DNA from: an uncultured Clostridia bacterium | GTDB taxonomy: Bacteria; Bacillota; Clostridia; Christensenellales; CAG-917 | Reading direction: 5' to 3' | DNA length: 64,000 bases | Assembly: GCA_934277615.1 (NCBI GenBank) | Contig: CAKQUV010000001.1 | Coordinates: 62,001 to 126,000 of the forward strand | Notes under the pieces: generated by a model | What the model was told of the DNA's origin: nothing | Databases searched by the model: none | The model's input: only the letters and a program-made list of their open reading frames with translations | Part shown: one piece after another, positions 51,189-59,805 of the stretch | Layout of the letters: each line of letters starts with the position of its first letter | Position numbering within the stretch: the first letter of the stretch is position 1 | Program-made: the position numbers and the translations under genes

Positions 51189-51788
51189 TCAATCTCCAAA
51201 CATAACTTTTGCTCTTTCGGGAGAAAGCCCCAAAATCATATTGACGGTTTTTCGCATTTGGTCCGTGCTTTTGTCCACCCAATCCGCGTCCTCGTGCAAA
51301 ATCACGCTGCCCACGCCGTGCGCCAGAAATACCGCCGTAAGCGGAGTATCCATGCTAGGTTTTGCTCCGTCAGCAATCAACACTTCCAGAATCTGCTCTA
51401 TATACGGCTCGATGACGGTGAGCGTCTGCTCCCTTATCGCCCAACGCACAGTGCGGTGCATATTGCCCTCATACTTATCTCTGAATTCGCGCACTTTGAC
51501 CTTCATATATCTGAAAAATCGCATAAGCGCTTGATTCGGATTCTGCTTTGCGCTTTCCACAACCTCGGCAAAATCAGCCTTGTACGGCTCAAAAAAGTTG
51601 TCGAGCACGTCCGTAAACAAGTCGTCTTTGGTCTTGTAGTAATAGTAAAACAGCCCAACCTCGCAATCCAGTTCGTCTGTGATATTGCGTATGCACGTGC
51701 CGTCAAAGCCTTTTTCAAAAAACAGCCTTGTGCCCACTTCTATCATCTTGTTTTTCGTTCCGCCGTCATACTTCGGTTTTCTTGCCAT
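51189..51788 (-). CDS. TetR/AcrR-family regulator
   Basis: 199 residues. N-terminal HTH: KNKMIEVGTRLFFEKGFDGT, IRNITDELDCEVGLFYYYYK; the C-terminal half is the ligand-binding dimer domain. The frame opens at 51848, but that codon lies in the -35 box; ATG 51788 follows GAGGG. It heads a compact minus-strand operon (CAT-like, broken reductase, TIGR04076, GNAT-DUF3781, membrane flavodoxin). Two matching palindromes around its promoter suggest autoregulation. Confidence 0.88.
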   Translation of the reverse strand: MARKPKYDGGTKNKMIEVGTRLFFEKGFDGTCIRNITDELDCEVGLFYYYYKTKDDLFTDVLDNFFEPYKADFAEVVESAKQNPNQALMRFFRYMKVKVREFRDKYEGNMHRTVRWAIREQTLTVIEPYIEQILEVLIADGAKPSMDTPLTAVFLAHGVGSVILHEDADWVDKSTDQMRKTVNMILGLSPERAKVMFGD

Positions 51789-51799
51789 ACTGCCCTCGC

Positions 51800-51863
51800 A
51801 AATTACTGAATTTCGCTCAATTATATCACGCCGAATACCACGTGTCAAATATTACTGAATATT
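51800..51863 (-). promoter_or_regulatory. TetR operon promoter flanked by two operators
   Basis: TTGACA (51848-51843), 17 bases, TATAAT (51825-51820) is a perfect promoter. AATATT-ACTG-AATATT (51848-51863) lies at its upstream edge, touching the -35 box, and AAATT-ACTG-AATTT (51800-51813) just downstream. The shared core ATTACTGAAT and the 49-base spacing suggest a pair of TetR binding sites. Confidence 0.7.
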
Positions 51864-51883
51864 GTATAAAAACAGACGTATTA

Positions 51884-51911
51884 AAAGCGGCGCGTTTGAT
51901 CGCGCCGCTTT
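51884..51911 (-). terminator. terminator of the GLUG/InlB lipoprotein gene
   Basis: AAAGCGGCGCG (51884-51894), loop TTTGAT, CGCGCCGCTTT (51901-51911). On the minus strand the stem ends in CTTTTAATA. Confidence 0.75.
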
Positions 51912-51929
51912 CATACCGTTGCATTAAGT

Positions 51930-54497
51930 TTATTTTGTCAAAAACTTGAGTGCGGGAAAGCTGCCTTCTTCTATCGTCCACACATCTTTGAAATCAAAGG
52001 CGGTGTTATCCTCAAACCACTTTTCCGAGCGGAATGCGTTTTTGGATTCGGGATCGGTGGCTTTGAGGTTGCCCGTTTTGGTGATTGCAAAATTCTCAAC
52101 GTCCTCGCCGTCAACGACTGTAACCGAATACAGTTCGCCGTTGAGAGAGAGCGTGTTCTCATTGCCGTACCAGCACTTTGTAACCGTTGAGCTGTTTTCC
52201 ATACTTCCGAAACCGAAGCCAAGGAAAAGCGCGTTTGCGGAGTTGTTTTTATTCTCGACCGCTTCGTCTTCCAATACGTTGACAACCGCGATATTCATAA
52301 GCGTGAAACAAGAGGAAATCGCCTTTTGCGAATTTCTGCCGGCAATGCCTGCGGTATAAAGCTTTACGCTTTTAACCGCCCCGTCGATACGCACGTCAAT
52401 CTTGCCCGTAGAGTAGCAATAGTTGATTGCGCCCACGCTTGTTGTCGATGTGCCCGTTTGCGATTTGCCGCTGAAGTTGTTGCCCACAACGCCGCCGATT
52501 GCCGCAATTGCAGACGATTTGTTGAACGTAACGTACAGATTTGCGTCGACGTAAGAGTTTCTAACATAGCCTTCGTTCTTGCCGACGATGCCCCCGATAT
52601 TGACGGATTGAGCAAGAGTTCCGCCGACGATTGCAGGGCAACCGCTCGTGCCGAAAGAAGCCTTTATCGCAACTTGATCGACTGCCGCCGCATTGTCCGC
52701 AACCGCACCGCCAAAGTATGCCGCGCTTGTTGCTATGACGTTGTTTTGAGAATCTATAACCGCTTGGCATTGCGATATCTGACCGCCGTTTGTGCCTGCG
52801 ATACCGCCGATTTTGAAGGAGTCGCAACGGATTTCGTCGATAGTTACAAACGATTTGTCGTCCACAACGGTGGATGAGGCTTTGTTTTCGCCAACCAAAC
52901 CGCCGAGGATAAGCGACGCGCAGTTTGCCGAAACGGTGATTTTGTCGCTTTCGCAGCCAGCCGAACAGCCGCCGATGTATCCTTTGTCTATATCGCTCGA
53001 AACGCCTTGGTTGATTGCCGCGACGCCGCCCACAATAGCTCTGTTCAAATCGTTGAGATTGAACGTTGCCGAGTTCACCTTTACGCCGTAAATTCTGCCG
53101 CTGTTGACCGTTGCCACAGCGCCCACACGGACGTCGGTTTTGTAGTTTTCGCCGTCTTTGTCGATGGAAAGCGTGATGTTTTCAAACGTAAGATTTTCGA
53201 TAGTTCCGCCAACGTATCCGAACATGGACGCATTGGTGGTATCCGCAAACGTGCCGCCCTTGATTGTTGCGCCGTTTTCGCCGCCTTTGATTGTGCCGAC
53301 AAACATGTGCGACGCGTCAAAGAGAGGTTTGAAAACGTTTGCGCCAAAGTTTATCGTGCCTGAGAATTGGATGTCCGCGTCGATAATTTCTTCAATAGCC
53401 GCCTTTTCGTCATCCGAAAGTTCTTCTTTGCCCGGATGCAAAACGTCGTAAACAGCCTTATATTGCTCGACGGAAGAGATTGCGATTTGTTTTGTCCACT
53501 TGGAATAAATCTTTACAATGCCGCCATCGAAATAGCTGCCGAAATCGCCCATCGCATATACGCGAGTGCCCGTTTGCTCGTCGCTTTCATATTTTACGTC
53601 GTTTTTGACAACTTCATCATCCGAATTGACGGTCTGATAATACCATTTGCCGAATTTGTAGCCTTCGATATTCTCGGGCGTGAATTTATCGCTTTCGGCA
53701 ATCTTGTCGATTGAGCGCATATCCGTCTTTTCACAGAGCACGCCGCCGTCTTTTGCAAGATATTGCAACGTAACTTTCGGAAGCGTGGAGCGGAACATCG
53801 GATAAAGCGTCAACACGTCGTTTGCATTGTACGTGAGCGTGTATTTTTCCAAAGAAGCGACGTTGGTGTCCTTGGCGTTTGCAAGCGCGGTAAAGCGTAC
53901 GGGCTTGTTGTCCTTGTCAAGGTAAAACCAGAAGCAGAACGTATCGCCCTCTGCCTCGGGGCAATCGAGATTGACCTTGTCGTTGTAGACAGACTTGACC
54001 TTCGCGTCTGCGCCGATTGTCATATCTTTGCCCGTCAAATTTTTATATTCGTCTTTGTTGACTGTTACAGTGCCGTCCTCGTTGTAGGTGTAAGTTGCGC
54101 CGAGAACGTAATTGTGATTGAATTCGTTTGGAGAATAGTAAGCCGAAATAGTGGTGTTTTTGTTGATTGTCTGCGTGTTGAAATCAAACTCTTTCTTGCC
54201 GTCCTCCGTCCAGTATTTAAAAGTGTATCCCGTCTTGGTTGGGATAATCTTTTCGCCTTTTGAGTTGGTCGGCGCTTTGATTTTGGAACCTGCCACAACG
54301 CCCGTCAATACGTTGTTTTCAAAAGTGTAGTTGCTCAACGTGTTGAAAGTTACGGTGTATTTTGCAACTTCGTATTGGTTGTTGCCGCCGTTATTATTTC
54401 CGTCGTCGTTTCTGTCCGTTCTGTTGCAAGCAACGCACACCGAACAAAGAAGAACGACGAGCAAAATCGCGCAAGTGAGAGTGAGAATTTTCTTCAT
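51930..54497 (-). CDS. surface lipoprotein with InlB-type repeats and GLUG motifs
   Basis: 855 residues. A signal peptide with lipobox CVAC (Cys24) and a polar Asn/Gly linker. Two or three InlB-type beta repeats follow (about 45-115 and 245-345, with GYTFKYW, GYKFGKWYY and YSKW). From about residue 400 there is a right-handed-helix-like region with repeated GLUG-type units (GGVAAINQG, GGLVGENK, GGIAGTNGG, GGIVGKNEGYVRNSYV, GGVVGNNF, AGIAGRNS). Such proteins are adhesins or surface binders; the ligand is unknown. GGAGAAC precedes the ATG, and the gene has its own promoter and terminator. Confidence 0.82.
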   Translation of the reverse strand: MKKILTLTCAILLVVLLCSVCVACNRTDRNDDGNNNGGNNQYEVAKYTVTFNTLSNYTFENNVLTGVVAGSKIKAPTNSKGEKIIPTKTGYTFKYWTEDGKKEFDFNTQTINKNTTISAYYSPNEFNHNYVLGATYTYNEDGTVTVNKDEYKNLTGKDMTIGADAKVKSVYNDKVNLDCPEAEGDTFCFWFYLDKDNKPVRFTALANAKDTNVASLEKYTLTYNANDVLTLYPMFRSTLPKVTLQYLAKDGGVLCEKTDMRSIDKIAESDKFTPENIEGYKFGKWYYQTVNSDDEVVKNDVKYESDEQTGTRVYAMGDFGSYFDGGIVKIYSKWTKQIAISSVEQYKAVYDVLHPGKEELSDDEKAAIEEIIDADIQFSGTINFGANVFKPLFDASHMFVGTIKGGENGATIKGGTFADTTNASMFGYVGGTIENLTFENITLSIDKDGENYKTDVRVGAVATVNSGRIYGVKVNSATFNLNDLNRAIVGGVAAINQGVSSDIDKGYIGGCSAGCESDKITVSANCASLILGGLVGENKASSTVVDDKSFVTIDEIRCDSFKIGGIAGTNGGQISQCQAVIDSQNNVIATSAAYFGGAVADNAAAVDQVAIKASFGTSGCPAIVGGTLAQSVNIGGIVGKNEGYVRNSYVDANLYVTFNKSSAIAAIGGVVGNNFSGKSQTGTSTTSVGAINYCYSTGKIDVRIDGAVKSVKLYTAGIAGRNSQKAISSCFTLMNIAVVNVLEDEAVENKNNSANALFLGFGFGSMENSSTVTKCWYGNENTLSLNGELYSVTVVDGEDVENFAITKTGNLKATDPESKNAFRSEKWFEDNTAFDFKDVWTIEEGSFPALKFLTK

Positions 54498-54574
54498 ATA
54501 AGTTCTCCGAGCGAAGGCGCGATAATATGCGCGCCCGCGCTATTATGATTAGTATGAATAGATAGGTAAATTAT

Positions 54575-54603
54575 ATTATACATATAAAGCGCGCCTTTTT
54601 CAA
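54575..54603 (-). promoter_or_regulatory. promoter of the GLUG/InlB lipoprotein gene
   Basis: Minus-strand TTGAAA (54603-54598), 17 bases, TATAAT (54580-54575), with a leader of about 70 bases. It separates this gene from the sigma/anti-sigma operon upstream. Confidence 0.7.
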
Positions 54604-54659
54604 CAAGTTTTTGCCATAGCGGCGTTTTTAACCCGGTTTTAATGCGCGCTTAAAAGTTT

Positions 54660-55319
54660 TTATGCAAATTTTTCAAAATACGCTTTGGCTATCTCGTCGG
54701 CGTCTGAGTCTTGCCCGAGCGACAATAGCGATATAAGTTCTCCCTTTACGGAAGCGTCGTTTACGAGGCACGAAACATCGACGTCGTCGCCGTTTCGAAC
54801 GCTGTTGCGAACGCTCAAAACAAGCGCGGAGGCAAGTTTGGAAGACGCGCTATTTACATCTCCGATTACGCAAACTTGCACTTTATCGCCGTTTTTGACT
54901 TGATAAACTTCTGTTATTGCGTTTTTGACATCTTCGCCTTGTTTGCCGACATTGCTGAAAGGCGTGTCTTCGCCGTTGCGTTCCAGTATGCAAACGGTTA
55001 CCGTTTCGTCGCTTATGACAAAGCCGTAAACTATAATTTCGCCGCCGCGTTCTACGCTCAATCTTACGTAACTTTGAGTGTGCGCCGGCTTGTTGTCTTG
55101 CATAAGCGCAAGAGCGGAAAATGCAAGCGCGCACACTAAAAGGAGCGCAAGCGCTATCCACAAAAGACGTATCGCCGTGGTTTTGTCAAACGCATGCAAC
55201 GGCTCCTCGCCTGTCAGAAGTCTGTTTATCGGAGCTTGCTTTGCTCGGGAAAAGACGTCGGGCACAGACTTTTCTTCGTGTTCGTTTTTAAGATTGTTTT
55301 TGATATCTTTAATTTTCAT
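54660..55319 (-). CDS. putative membrane anti-sigma factor with degenerate RsgI-like domain
   Basis: 219 residues: a cytoplasmic head of about 48 residues, one membrane helix (50-73) and an extracellular domain. The head would hold the sigma factor, as in RsgI-type proteins. After the helix, SYVRLSVERGGEI (83-95) aligns with SYVSVDVNPSIEL of the divergent lipoprotein gene, but the Asn-Pro pair at which RsgI proteins self-cleave is Glu-Arg here (residues 90-91). The start overlaps the sigma gene by 11 bases, strong evidence for a sigma/anti-sigma pair. The anti-sigma role is inferred from context. Confidence 0.6.
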   Translation of the reverse strand: MKIKDIKNNLKNEHEEKSVPDVFSRAKQAPINRLLTGEEPLHAFDKTTAIRLLWIALALLLVCALAFSALALMQDNKPAHTQSYVRLSVERGGEIIVYGFVISDETVTVCILERNGEDTPFSNVGKQGEDVKNAITEVYQVKNGDKVQVCVIGDVNSASSKLASALVLSVRNSVRNGDDVDVSCLVNDASVKGELISLLSLGQDSDADEIAKAYFEKFA

Positions 55320-55848
55320 CTTCCCCCTCCTTTTGCAATTCTTTCTTTATTTTGGCAAGCGCGTTGTTGTATGACCACAGCACGGTTCCGAGCGGTTTCT
55401 CAAGCGTTTCGGCAATCTCTCTGTGCTTAAATCCCGATATGACGTGCAATGTTACAATCTGTCTTTCCTCGTCGTTTAGCACCTTGTTCATCACTCTCGT
55501 TACGGGCGAATCGTTCTCTTCCATATCGTACGTTCCGAATCGTCCGTCGTCGTTTGTCGTGTCGGTAACGCTTTCGCGTTTGCGACGATTGATTTCGTTG
55601 ATGGTTACGTTCTTTGCGATTGTGTATAGCCAGGCGTATGCGTTGGAGCCCGCACGATATTGAGATATGGTCGTTCTTAGCCTTATATATGCCGTCTGCA
55701 TCATGTCCTCGGCAAGGTGGTAATCTCGAGTCATGGACAATAGGAACGCGAAAAGCCCGCGCTTGGTATCGTTGTAGATATTTTCAAACGCGGTTTCGTC
55801 GCCTTGCTGCAATCTGAGCATTTCTCTGTCCAACTCTTGCTTGGTCAT
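55309..55848 (-). CDS. ECF-type RNA polymerase sigma factor
   Basis: 179 residues. Region 2 spans about 17-90 (AFENIYNDTKRGLFAFLLSM, AEDMMQTAYIRLRTTI, AYAWLYTIAKNVTINE) and region 4 about 118-170 (LNDEERQIVTLHVISGFKHR, EIAETLEKPLGTVLWSYNNA). There is no region 3, as in ECF sigmas. It should direct polymerase to a small regulon under control of the overlapping anti-sigma gene. Its promoter ends six bases before the ATG and there is no Shine-Dalgarno, implying a leaderless mRNA. Confidence 0.88.
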   Translation of the reverse strand: MTKQELDREMLRLQQGDETAFENIYNDTKRGLFAFLLSMTRDYHLAEDMMQTAYIRLRTTISQYRAGSNAYAWLYTIAKNVTINEINRRKRESVTDTTNDDGRFGTYDMEENDSPVTRVMNKVLNDEERQIVTLHVISGFKHREIAETLEKPLGTVLWSYNNALAKIKKELQKEGEDEN

Positions 55849-55854
55849 ATTTAT

Positions 55855-55883
55855 ATTTTACCACACAAGTCAAGATATCTCAA
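55855..55883 (-). promoter_or_regulatory. promoter of the sigma/anti-sigma operon, abutting the start codon
   Basis: Minus-strand TTGAGA (55883-55878), 17 bases, TAAAAT (55860-55855), six bases, ATG. The -35 box is part of TTGAGATATCT, an 11-base string also found upstream of the giant lipoprotein gene (12607-12617, same strand sense). Confidence 0.6.
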
Positions 55884-56057
55884 CTTTCTTTGTACATTGC
55901 GGCAAGGATTGCGTTTTATCGTGCATTTGCTCGATATCCTGCGCCGACTTTGCAAAAATTATCGATATTTGGATATTCTTTTGATTATCTTAATGTTGAT
56001 TTTATTGTGTTTTTATGTTTTGGGTATATTATCTATATATAAAATCGAGGAAAGAAT

Positions 56058-57614
56058 ATGCGTAGCTACAAAAAAACGATAATCTTGTTGGCTTTGTGCC
56101 TTGCAATCACACTGCTTTGCGCGGTGTGCATGATTGCGTGCAATTCTATTCCTCAAAACACGATTTCCTTCACCCCGAAAGCGACGTCATACGTCAGTGT
56201 TGACGTCAACCCGTCCATAGAACTCATCCTAGACCAAAACGACGAGGTTATGAGCGCAACGGGCGCGAACGAGGACGCAAGAGTGCTGCTGTTCAGAGAG
56301 GACGGCATCGTGGGCGCAAAGGTGAACGTCGCAATAGAAAACATTGCGTCGCTTGCCGTCGAATACGGATACCTCAAAGAGGAAAACTCGACTGTTGACG
56401 TGTGCGTGGCATCATCGTCGGACAATAAGCAGAACGCGCTTTTCAAATCGGTATCTGACGCTTTCAAAAAAGGCGTACAGGCGCAAAACAACGCTTTGAG
56501 CGTGTCGATTGAAAACGAAATCGGTTTGTCGCTTGGCGCAGAACTTGCAAAACTCAAATCTCAATACTCCTCAAACAAGAGTATTCAGGATTTGTCCGTC
56601 GGCGAGTTCAAACTTATCAAGCGCGCGGCAGAAGTAAATCCGTCTTTGTCATATGCGGATTTGGCAGGCAAAAACACGGAAGAATTGATTTTGCTGTCTT
56701 CTATTTTGCAAAACGCTGCGGACGCAACGTACGGCGACGGGTACAAAAAGCAGGTGGACAAGGCAAAACTTGTGTATAACAACACGGTGCAAACGCTGGA
56801 AGGCACTCTCTACGTAAAACATTTTGCAACCGACGCCCTCGCCGCATATCGCACAAACTTAAGCGACGCAATGGCAAATCTTGAAAAGGCCTCGAGCGCA
56901 ATCAAATACACAGCCGCAAACGCATACTTGCTTTCTCTCACCTACTATCAGACGAGTTTTGCACGCTTTTTGGCAAACCCGACGTATACGGTATCGCAAT
57001 CCGAAATATCCGAAATTGCCGATTGCTTGGGCGTATCGACCGACGAATTTAAAAAGGCTGTCGACGCAACTCCCACAAAAAACAGCGTGAAGATATCCAA
57101 AGACAACCTTGCGTTCTACGTCGATAAACTCTATCGCAACGCAAGCGAGCAACAAAAAGCGGAGATTGCAAACGCATATGAAAGCATTTGCGTCAAATAT
57201 CTTGCGAATGCGGACAAGGACGATGAGGATTTGCAATTCTCAACAGACGACGTTGACAAACGAATACTCTCAATCAAAGCAACCATTGCGTCGCCGCAAA
57301 TGACGCTTATGCTCAATCTTGCAGACTTTGACATCGATGAAATTCTTTCTCAATGCAAGCCTCAAAACGTGGATTACGACGATTATTCAAGCATAGAGAA
57401 GACAATCGCCGCTCTCAAAAATTCAGCGCAATCCGCAAAAGACGAGATGGCTCTCACCGAAGAGGACGAGGCGCAGATTAAAGAGGATTTTGCGTCCGTG
57501 CAATCAACCCTCGACGACGCGCTTCAAATCTTCAACAAGGCAAAAGAAAAAGCCGCAAACGACGCGATAGAGTACATTCTCTCAATAAAACAAAGCCGCA
57601 AAGACGGCAAATAA
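56058..57614 (+). CDS. lipoprotein with RsgI-type autocleavage domain and helical stalk
   Basis: 518 residues. A signal peptide with lipobox MIAC (Cys28) anchors it outside the cell. Residues 44-70 (TSYVSVDVNPSIELILDQND) are the hallmark of the RsgI middle domain, including the Asn51-Pro52 bond at which RsgI anti-sigma factors self-cleave. Residues 160-215 continue the same family pattern (DLSVGEFKLIKRAAEVNPSL). The remaining 300 residues are mainly helical. No cytoplasmic anti-sigma part is present. It is divergent from an ECF sigma/anti-sigma operon, which suggests an external sensor component. GAGGAAAG precedes the ATG. Confidence 0.75.
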   Translation: MRSYKKTIILLALCLAITLLCAVCMIACNSIPQNTISFTPKATSYVSVDVNPSIELILDQNDEVMSATGANEDARVLLFREDGIVGAKVNVAIENIASLAVEYGYLKEENSTVDVCVASSSDNKQNALFKSVSDAFKKGVQAQNNALSVSIENEIGLSLGAELAKLKSQYSSNKSIQDLSVGEFKLIKRAAEVNPSLSYADLAGKNTEELILLSSILQNAADATYGDGYKKQVDKAKLVYNNTVQTLEGTLYVKHFATDALAAYRTNLSDAMANLEKASSAIKYTAANAYLLSLTYYQTSFARFLANPTYTVSQSEISEIADCLGVSTDEFKKAVDATPTKNSVKISKDNLAFYVDKLYRNASEQQKAEIANAYESICVKYLANADKDDEDLQFSTDDVDKRILSIKATIASPQMTLMLNLADFDIDEILSQCKPQNVDYDDYSSIEKTIAALKNSAQSAKDEMALTEEDEAQIKEDFASVQSTLDDALQIFNKAKEKAANDAIEYILSIKQSRKDGK

Positions 57615-57664
57615 TCGGAATCACTTTTGTCGGGCATTGCCCGAAACCTTTATCCCCCTATGTG

Positions 57665-57693
57665 AAAAAGCGTGCATCAAATGCACGCTTTTT
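57665..57693. terminator. bidirectional terminator
   Basis: AAAAAGCGTGCAT (57665-57677), loop CAA, ATGCACGCTTTTT (57681-57693), between the RsgI-like lipoprotein gene and the convergent SPOCS gene. A smaller hairpin, TCGGGCATTGCCCGA, precedes it at 57632-57646. Confidence 0.85.
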
Positions 57694-57704
57694 CCTTGTC
57701 TTTG

Positions 57705-59195
57705 TCATTTCAACGCTCTGAAATAAACAATTTTATCTCCCTCTTTTGTCGGCGTTTCAAGCGTCGGATTTTGCGCTCTTACGTCGTCGGGCATCGCGGA
57801 AAGCGCCTTGCATATATCCAGCATTTCCTCGCCCTCGGACGCCACGTAGACAGACAATGCGGACGTGTTGGTAACTCTTGCATCCCCCACCGTAACCGCC
57901 GCGATATAGTCCGCTTGCAATTGTGAATATCCGCAGGCTTTGACCGCTATATCCATAACGATGTCGAATTCCCTTTCCCTTACGATACTTGCGTCTATTC
58001 TTTGCACGTCGCAATGAACTCTGACTTCCTTGGAGAACGGGATCTCGCTCCCTACCGCCACCGCAAACGGGATCTCCGCACGCACGGCGTTGTAGCCGTT
58101 TTCGTCGGTGTAAATAATGTCGGTGTTGACAACGCCCTCAACGACAAGACGGTTGTCCTCCGTAACGTACGAACGAGTGGTATAACACCTTGCATACGGC
58201 ATTGCGCACACTTGAAGCGCAGCGGGCTTGTTGTCGCCCAGCATTGCCGTTCCGCTCACGCCTTGAACGAAGTATCCGCAACCGTCAAAGCATTGATAAT
58301 TTGCACTTTTGCGCTCAATTTCCGTTTCGTTTGAGAGCATAAACAAGTCGCTTACAATCTCGGTTTTGGAGCATCTGAATGCGCTGACCTTAATCTGGAC
58401 TTCGCCTTCTACTCTTATAACGTTGTCGTCAGTTACGCCTTGAAGCACGACTTTTGCGCTCTTGATACAAGCCTCGACTTTGATTGCGTCCGATTGCATA
58501 ACGCCGTCAAGGCTGAATTCGTCCTCGATGGGAATATTGAAAGCGCGCTGCTTAATCTCGCCGCTTTCGACGTAAGTTACGTTGGCGACTACTTGAAATT
58601 TGGTTTTTGCGCCGCCGTCGTTTGCGACGGATTGCTTTGCGATACATGTTGTATTTAGTCCGAGAACCGCGCTTATTTCGCCGCCTACGTCAGCCTCGTC
58701 GTCAAATGGTACGGACGACGTTTTGGTGGCGATAAATGACGGCACGTAAATCTCTTTGGTCGTCGTATAGCAGTTCTCGCATGAGGTGAGCATCTCTATT
58801 TCGTCGCGCTTAATTGCGCCCGCCCTTATGTCGAGAACGGCTGTCAGGCTCAACCTGTCCGTTGCGCCCACGTCCGCCTCGGTAACGTATATGTCGCAGC
58901 AGGCGTTGTCGCCCTCTGCAAATTCGCCGTCAATTCGCACTTCGAAATCGGCGTTGTAATCCACGCCTCTCGCCACGCCCTCTTTGTCGAGGTAGATAAG
59001 TCGGAAATTGGTTCGTCCGCTCACTTGCGCGTATCCGTCGTGCGCCTCTACTGTCGTGCTTTTTGCGTCAACCGCAAGCGACAACACTTTTGCGACGTTG
59101 CTCATATCAACGTCCTGCGGCGAAAACTCAACCACTCTCTCTACGGACGGCGCGGTGTAAAACTTGCTTGCACTTATTTTCTCAAAATTGAACAT
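57705..59195 (-). CDS. DUF3794 (SPOCS) repeat protein, spore-coat type
   Basis: 496 residues. Three SPOCS/DUF3794 modules can be seen through repeated blocks such as VEAHDGYAQVSGRTNFRLIY, VEGEVQIKVSAFRC and VEGVVNTDIIYTDENGYNAV. The C-terminus (MLDICKALSAMPDDVRAQNP) resembles a degenerate LysM repeat. In spore formers such proteins belong to the coat or the early mother-cell programme. GGAGGAGT just before ATG 59195 decides the start; a longer frame to 59297 overlaps the veg-like gene. It is divergent from that gene, a pairing common in Clostridia. Confidence 0.82.
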   Translation of the reverse strand: MFNFEKISASKFYTAPSVERVVEFSPQDVDMSNVAKVLSLAVDAKSTTVEAHDGYAQVSGRTNFRLIYLDKEGVARGVDYNADFEVRIDGEFAEGDNACCDIYVTEADVGATDRLSLTAVLDIRAGAIKRDEIEMLTSCENCYTTTKEIYVPSFIATKTSSVPFDDEADVGGEISAVLGLNTTCIAKQSVANDGGAKTKFQVVANVTYVESGEIKQRAFNIPIEDEFSLDGVMQSDAIKVEACIKSAKVVLQGVTDDNVIRVEGEVQIKVSAFRCSKTEIVSDLFMLSNETEIERKSANYQCFDGCGYFVQGVSGTAMLGDNKPAALQVCAMPYARCYTTRSYVTEDNRLVVEGVVNTDIIYTDENGYNAVRAEIPFAVAVGSEIPFSKEVRVHCDVQRIDASIVREREFDIVMDIAVKACGYSQLQADYIAAVTVGDARVTNTSALSVYVASEGEEMLDICKALSAMPDDVRAQNPTLETPTKEGDKIVYFRALK

Positions 59196-59279
59196 ATACT
59201 CCTCCGTTTCACAAAAACATATTCCGAAAAGTCTTGCGATATGACGAATAAATTTCAAATTATCGGCAAAAATCATTGT

Positions 59280-59516
59280 ATGAGAGAAATCGGACAATCA
59301 ATCACCGGCGCAAAAGAAAGAGTGCAAAAACTCGTGGGCATACCCGTGCTTATGAAAATCAATACCGGAAGAGGAAAATCCACTCTTCTCAAAGGCGAGG
59401 TTACGGCGGTGTTCCCTGCCGTGTTCACGGTCAAATCCGACGACGGACAAAATCGCACCTTTTCATACTGCGACGTGCATACCAAAAACGTGCTGTTTCT
59501 CCCGCGCAAGGACTGA
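59280..59516 (+). CDS. veg: Veg-like protein
   Basis: 78 residues from ATG 59280 (91 from ATG 59241; neither has a clear Shine-Dalgarno). The sequence matches the Veg family: a helical start, VGIPVLMKINTGRGKSTLLKG with the Gly-Arg-x-Lys turn, VFPAVFTVKSDDGQNRTFSY and a final CDVHTKNVLFL. Veg is a small SH3-like beta protein linked to biofilm gene control and spore outgrowth in Bacillus. The divergent SPOCS gene supports the call. Confidence 0.8.
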   Translation: MREIGQSITGAKERVQKLVGIPVLMKINTGRGKSTLLKGEVTAVFPAVFTVKSDDGQNRTFSYCDVHTKNVLFLPRKD

Positions 59517-59696
59517 AAACGGTATTTTGAATATATTATGCGTATAAATAACGATATTTGCGTATAAGAAAAGGCGTTTCGGCAATAATCGTAATATATG
59601 GAAAACGCCGAAATCGACGCAAAAACAGTCGATTTCGAAAGCACCCCAAAAGACGAAAACCATTGGCTTTCGCTCCTCATAATACTTCCCCTTATC

Positions 59697-59732
59697 AAGC
59701 AAAAGACCGTCGCTTTGGACGGTCTTTTGCTT
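59697..59732. terminator. bidirectional terminator
   Basis: AAGCAAAAGACCGTC (59697-59711), loop GCTTTG, GACGGTCTTTTGCTT (59718-59732): a perfect 15-bp stem between the convergent veg-like and subtilisin genes. The T-rich part is within the stem. Confidence 0.75.
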
Positions 59733-59805
59733 ATATAATTATTCGTGCTATTTGGTTGTTTTAGATATTAACCATAATTGCGGTTGCCTATTGTCGATAT
59801 TGCTT

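Noticed and set aside
59598..59738. Plus-strand frame of 46 codons downstream of the veg-like gene
   Set aside because: Codon use is plausible, but there is no ribosome site and the last third is the terminator stem at 59697-59732.
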